This document shows, one piece after another, positions 12,231 through 13,520 of a stretch of DNA of 13,520 nt; position 1 is the stretch's first letter; the number at the start of each line of letters is the position of its first letter. The notes below the pieces were generated by a model. The model ran no database searches. It saw nothing but the letters and a program-made list of their open reading frames with translations, and was not told the origin of the DNA. Origin of the DNA: Nitrososphaerota archaeon (lineage in GTDB: Archaea > Thermoproteota > Nitrososphaeria > Nitrososphaerales > Nitrosopumilaceae); NCBI GenBank assembly GCA_016126025.1, contig JAEFDA010000099.1, positions 1 to 13,520 on the forward strand, given 5' to 3'. Position numbers and translations under genes: made by a program.

Positions 12231-13307
12231 CTATGCCCCTTCGGGTTTTAACAGTATCTTGCCGAACATGTCGCCGGTCAGCATCTTGGTGTGTGCCTCG
12301 GCGGCCTGCTCAAAGGTAAACGTGGAGTCGATCACGGACTTTATCTTGCCGCGTCCCATCCAGTAGATACCCTGCTCCAGCTCGGCCCTGGTTCCCTGGG
12401 TGGCTCCCAGTATGTTGGTGCCCTTGAAGAATATGTGCCGCAGGTCCGTCATGGCATTGTACCCGGTGGTGGCCCCGCACGACACCAGGGTGGCGCCGTA
12501 CTTGAGCAGCGTGAGCTGCTTGTTCCAGTGAGTCTCTCCTATGTGATCAAAGGAGAGGTCTATCCCCGGCGCGGTGCCGTTCTTCTTGGCTATCTCCTTG
12601 GATATGCGCCATACCTCCTTGTGCCAGCCGTCCTCGCGGTGGTTCACTGCATAGTCGGCCCCCAACTCCAGGAGCTTGTCCATCTTGCCGGGGCCTGCCG
12701 TCGCTATGACGTCGCAGTTGTACAGCTTGGCTATCTGTATTCCGAAGGTGCCAACCCCAGAGCCGCCTCCCATTATCAGGACGGTCTGGCCCGGCGTTAT
12801 CTTGGCCCTTCCCACCAGCATGTGCCAGGCGGTCAATATCGTCATGGATGCAGCGGCGGCCTGGTCGTAAGATACCTCGTCGGACAACTTGACCACATTC
12901 ACCTCGGGTAGGTGTGCCAGCTCACAATATGCGCCCCAGAGCGGACCCGTCTGGAATCCCCAGATGGTCCTGCGGGTACAGTCAAACTCCCTTCCGTCGG
13001 TGCATGCCTGGCATACCCTGCAAGCCATGTTGGTGTGGGAGACCACGCGGTCTCCGACCTTGATGTTCTTGACGTTCTCGCCCACGGCCACCACGTCGCC
13101 GGCGGCATCGGACCCAGATATGTGGGGCAGCGGGACGGCCACTGGCACGCCCCTCATCCCCCAGATGTCGTTGTAGTTCAGGGCCGCGGACTTGACCGTA
13201 AAGACAACCTCGTCGGGTTTTGGCTTGGGATCGTCAAGATCCTCCACCTTCAGTATCTTGGCATAATTATCATCAGGTGCGTATTCGCGGTATACAACAG
13301 ATTTCAT
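12231..13307 (-). CDS. Zinc MDR-family reductase (acryloyl/crotonyl-CoA reductase-like)
   Basis: A 358-residue medium-chain dehydrogenase/reductase. The GroES-like N-terminal domain has NYNDIWGMRG (44-53) and GSDAAGDV (65-72), where the usual catalytic zinc ligands Cys and His-Glu are absent. This pattern is that of quinone- and enoyl-CoA-type reductases rather than alcohol dehydrogenases. A structural zinc lobe is kept (Cys96, Cys99, Cys102, Cys110). The cofactor domain starts with GGGSGVG (180-186). NAD(P)H-dependent reduction of a CoA-bound enoyl group, such as acryloyl-CoA, is a reasonable inference given the CitE-like lyase 7 bases downstream, but a plain quinone reductase is possible. 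The ORF opens at ATG 13331; ATG 13307 is preferred because it matches the conserved MKS start and lies about 27 bases from a TATA box that would otherwise overlap the first codon. Confidence 0.85.
   Translation of the reverse strand: MKSVVYREYAPDDNYAKILKVEDLDDPKPKPDEVVFTVKSAALNYNDIWGMRGVPVAVPLPHISGSDAAGDVVAVGENVKNIKVGDRVVSHTNMACRVCQACTDGREFDCTRRTIWGFQTGPLWGAYCELAHLPEVNVVKLSDEVSYDQAAAASMTILTAWHMLVGRAKITPGQTVLIMGGGSGVGTFGIQIAKLYNCDVIATAGPGKMDKLLELGADYAVNHREDGWHKEVWRISKEIAKKNGTAPGIDLSFDHIGETHWNKQLTLLKYGATLVSCGATTGYNAMTDLRHIFFKGTNILGATQGTRAELEQGIYWMGRGKIKSVIDSTFTFEQAAEAHTKMLTGDMFGKILLKPEGA
12244..12253 (-). promoter_or_regulatory. Possible internal promoter for the lyase gene
   Basis: GTTAAAACCC within the last codons of the reductase gene is centred 26 bases before ATG 12223, the spacing of the other leaderless genes here. 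It is a weak candidate because it lies inside coding sequence. Confidence 0.3.
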
Positions 13308-13329
13308 TGGCTGGCGCCATCCTAGGCCC

Positions 13330-13338
13330 ATAATTATA
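13330..13338 (-). promoter_or_regulatory. TATA box of the reductase-lyase operon
   Basis: TATAATTAT on the minus strand is centred about 27 bases before ATG 13307, predicting a leaderless mRNA and deciding that start over ATG 13331. A 5-base inverted repeat (GTAGT 13340-13344, ACTAC 13350-13354) lies immediately upstream. Confidence 0.6.
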
Positions 13339-13365
13339 GGTAGTGGAGAACTACTGCGGGCCGGC

Positions 13366-13520
13366 TCACTGGCACGCCAGCGCCGTCCTGAGAACCGCCA
13401 GGTTCTCCCTCATCTTGCCGATGTAGGTGGCGCCGGACTCGAACTCCTCGGAGCTGATGCCCTCGATGGGGCTGAGGGTGAGCACCTGCGCTTCGGTCTC
13501 CTCGGCGATCACCTCCAGGG
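13366..13520 (-). CDS. C-terminus of a metal (zinc) ABC transporter binding protein, ZnuA-like (partial)
   Basis: The minus-strand frame is open from the window edge to TGA at 13368-13366 and gives the last 50 residues. They read VIAEETEAQVLTLSPIEGIS, followed by TYIGKMRENLAVLRTALACQ. This is the characteristic end of cluster 9 metal-binding proteins (ZnuA/TroA): a helix, a strand ending in a L-x-P-I/L-E-G-type turn, and the final Y-x-x-x-M-x-x-N-x-x-x-L-x-x-A-L helix. Such proteins capture Zn2+ or Mn2+ outside the membrane for an ABC transporter. The N-terminus, including metal ligands and signal peptide, is outside the window, so the metal cannot be judged. No terminator T-tract follows. 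Confidence 0.75.
   Translation of the reverse strand, partial: LEVIAEETEAQVLTLSPIEGISSEEFESGATYIGKMRENLAVLRTALACQ

Noticed and set aside
11315..12319. Plus-strand 334-residue open frame
   Set aside because: It is antisense to the CitE-like lyase, whose active-site residues are intact.
1..13520. CRISPR array, insertion sequence, prophage or integrase
   Set aside because: No regularly spaced direct repeats, transposase motifs, or att-like duplication beside the tRNA were seen.

Overview
The window looks like a chromosomal segment of a marine ammonia-oxidising archaeon (Nitrososphaerota/Thaumarchaeota), most like the GC-rich sponge symbiont Cenarchaeum symbiosum. Three things point there. First, archaeal information genes are present: Nep1 rRNA methyltransferase, RNase P protein 4, and a tRNA-Gly with no encoded CCA. 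Second, archaeal TATA elements lie about 25 bases before start codons, giving apparently leaderless genes. Third, protein families familiar from Nitrosopumilus relatives occur in a GC-rich, ATA-using codon context. The species call is recognition, not a database result.

Layout. 1-343: no convincing gene. 344-1951 (+): secreted periplasmic-binding-type receptor, convergent with a small cytosolic protein (1982-2365, -). 2454-3204 (-): an MNT/HEPN toxin-antitoxin-type pair whose HEPN gene carries an in-frame amber stop, with a palindrome between its TATA box and start codon. 3318-3860 (+): membrane-anchored exported protein of unknown function. 3861-4182: no gene seen. 4183-8018 (-): RNase P protein 4 lying 8 bases behind a tRNA-Gly gene, then nep1 and a class II (B12-dependent) ribonucleotide reductase. 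Upstream of the reductase is an AT-rich, 10-bp-phased dyad array (8115-8171). 8181-8995 (-): SAM methyltransferase and a small Cys-rich putative zinc protein. 8996-9552: no convincing gene, but strong inverted repeats. 9553-9762 (+): tiny two-helix membrane protein. 9765-11352 (-): CARF-like/winged-helix regulator of the HFX_2341 type and a six-repeat TPR protein. 11384-13307 (-): tight two-gene unit of a CitE-like lyase and a zinc MDR-family reductase. 13366-13520 (-): C-terminus of a ZnuA-like metal-binding lipoprotein or periplasmic protein.

How the genes work together. The block 4183-8018 is housekeeping: tRNA and rRNA maturation plus dNTP supply. The 11384-13307 pair is likely a CoA-ester metabolic module. 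The two ends of the window each carry a solute-binding protein without its transporter. The most unusual elements are the dyad array before the reductase, the interrupted HEPN gene with its putative operator, the tRNA/RNase P subunit arrangement, and the CARF-type regulator with no CRISPR array in sight.
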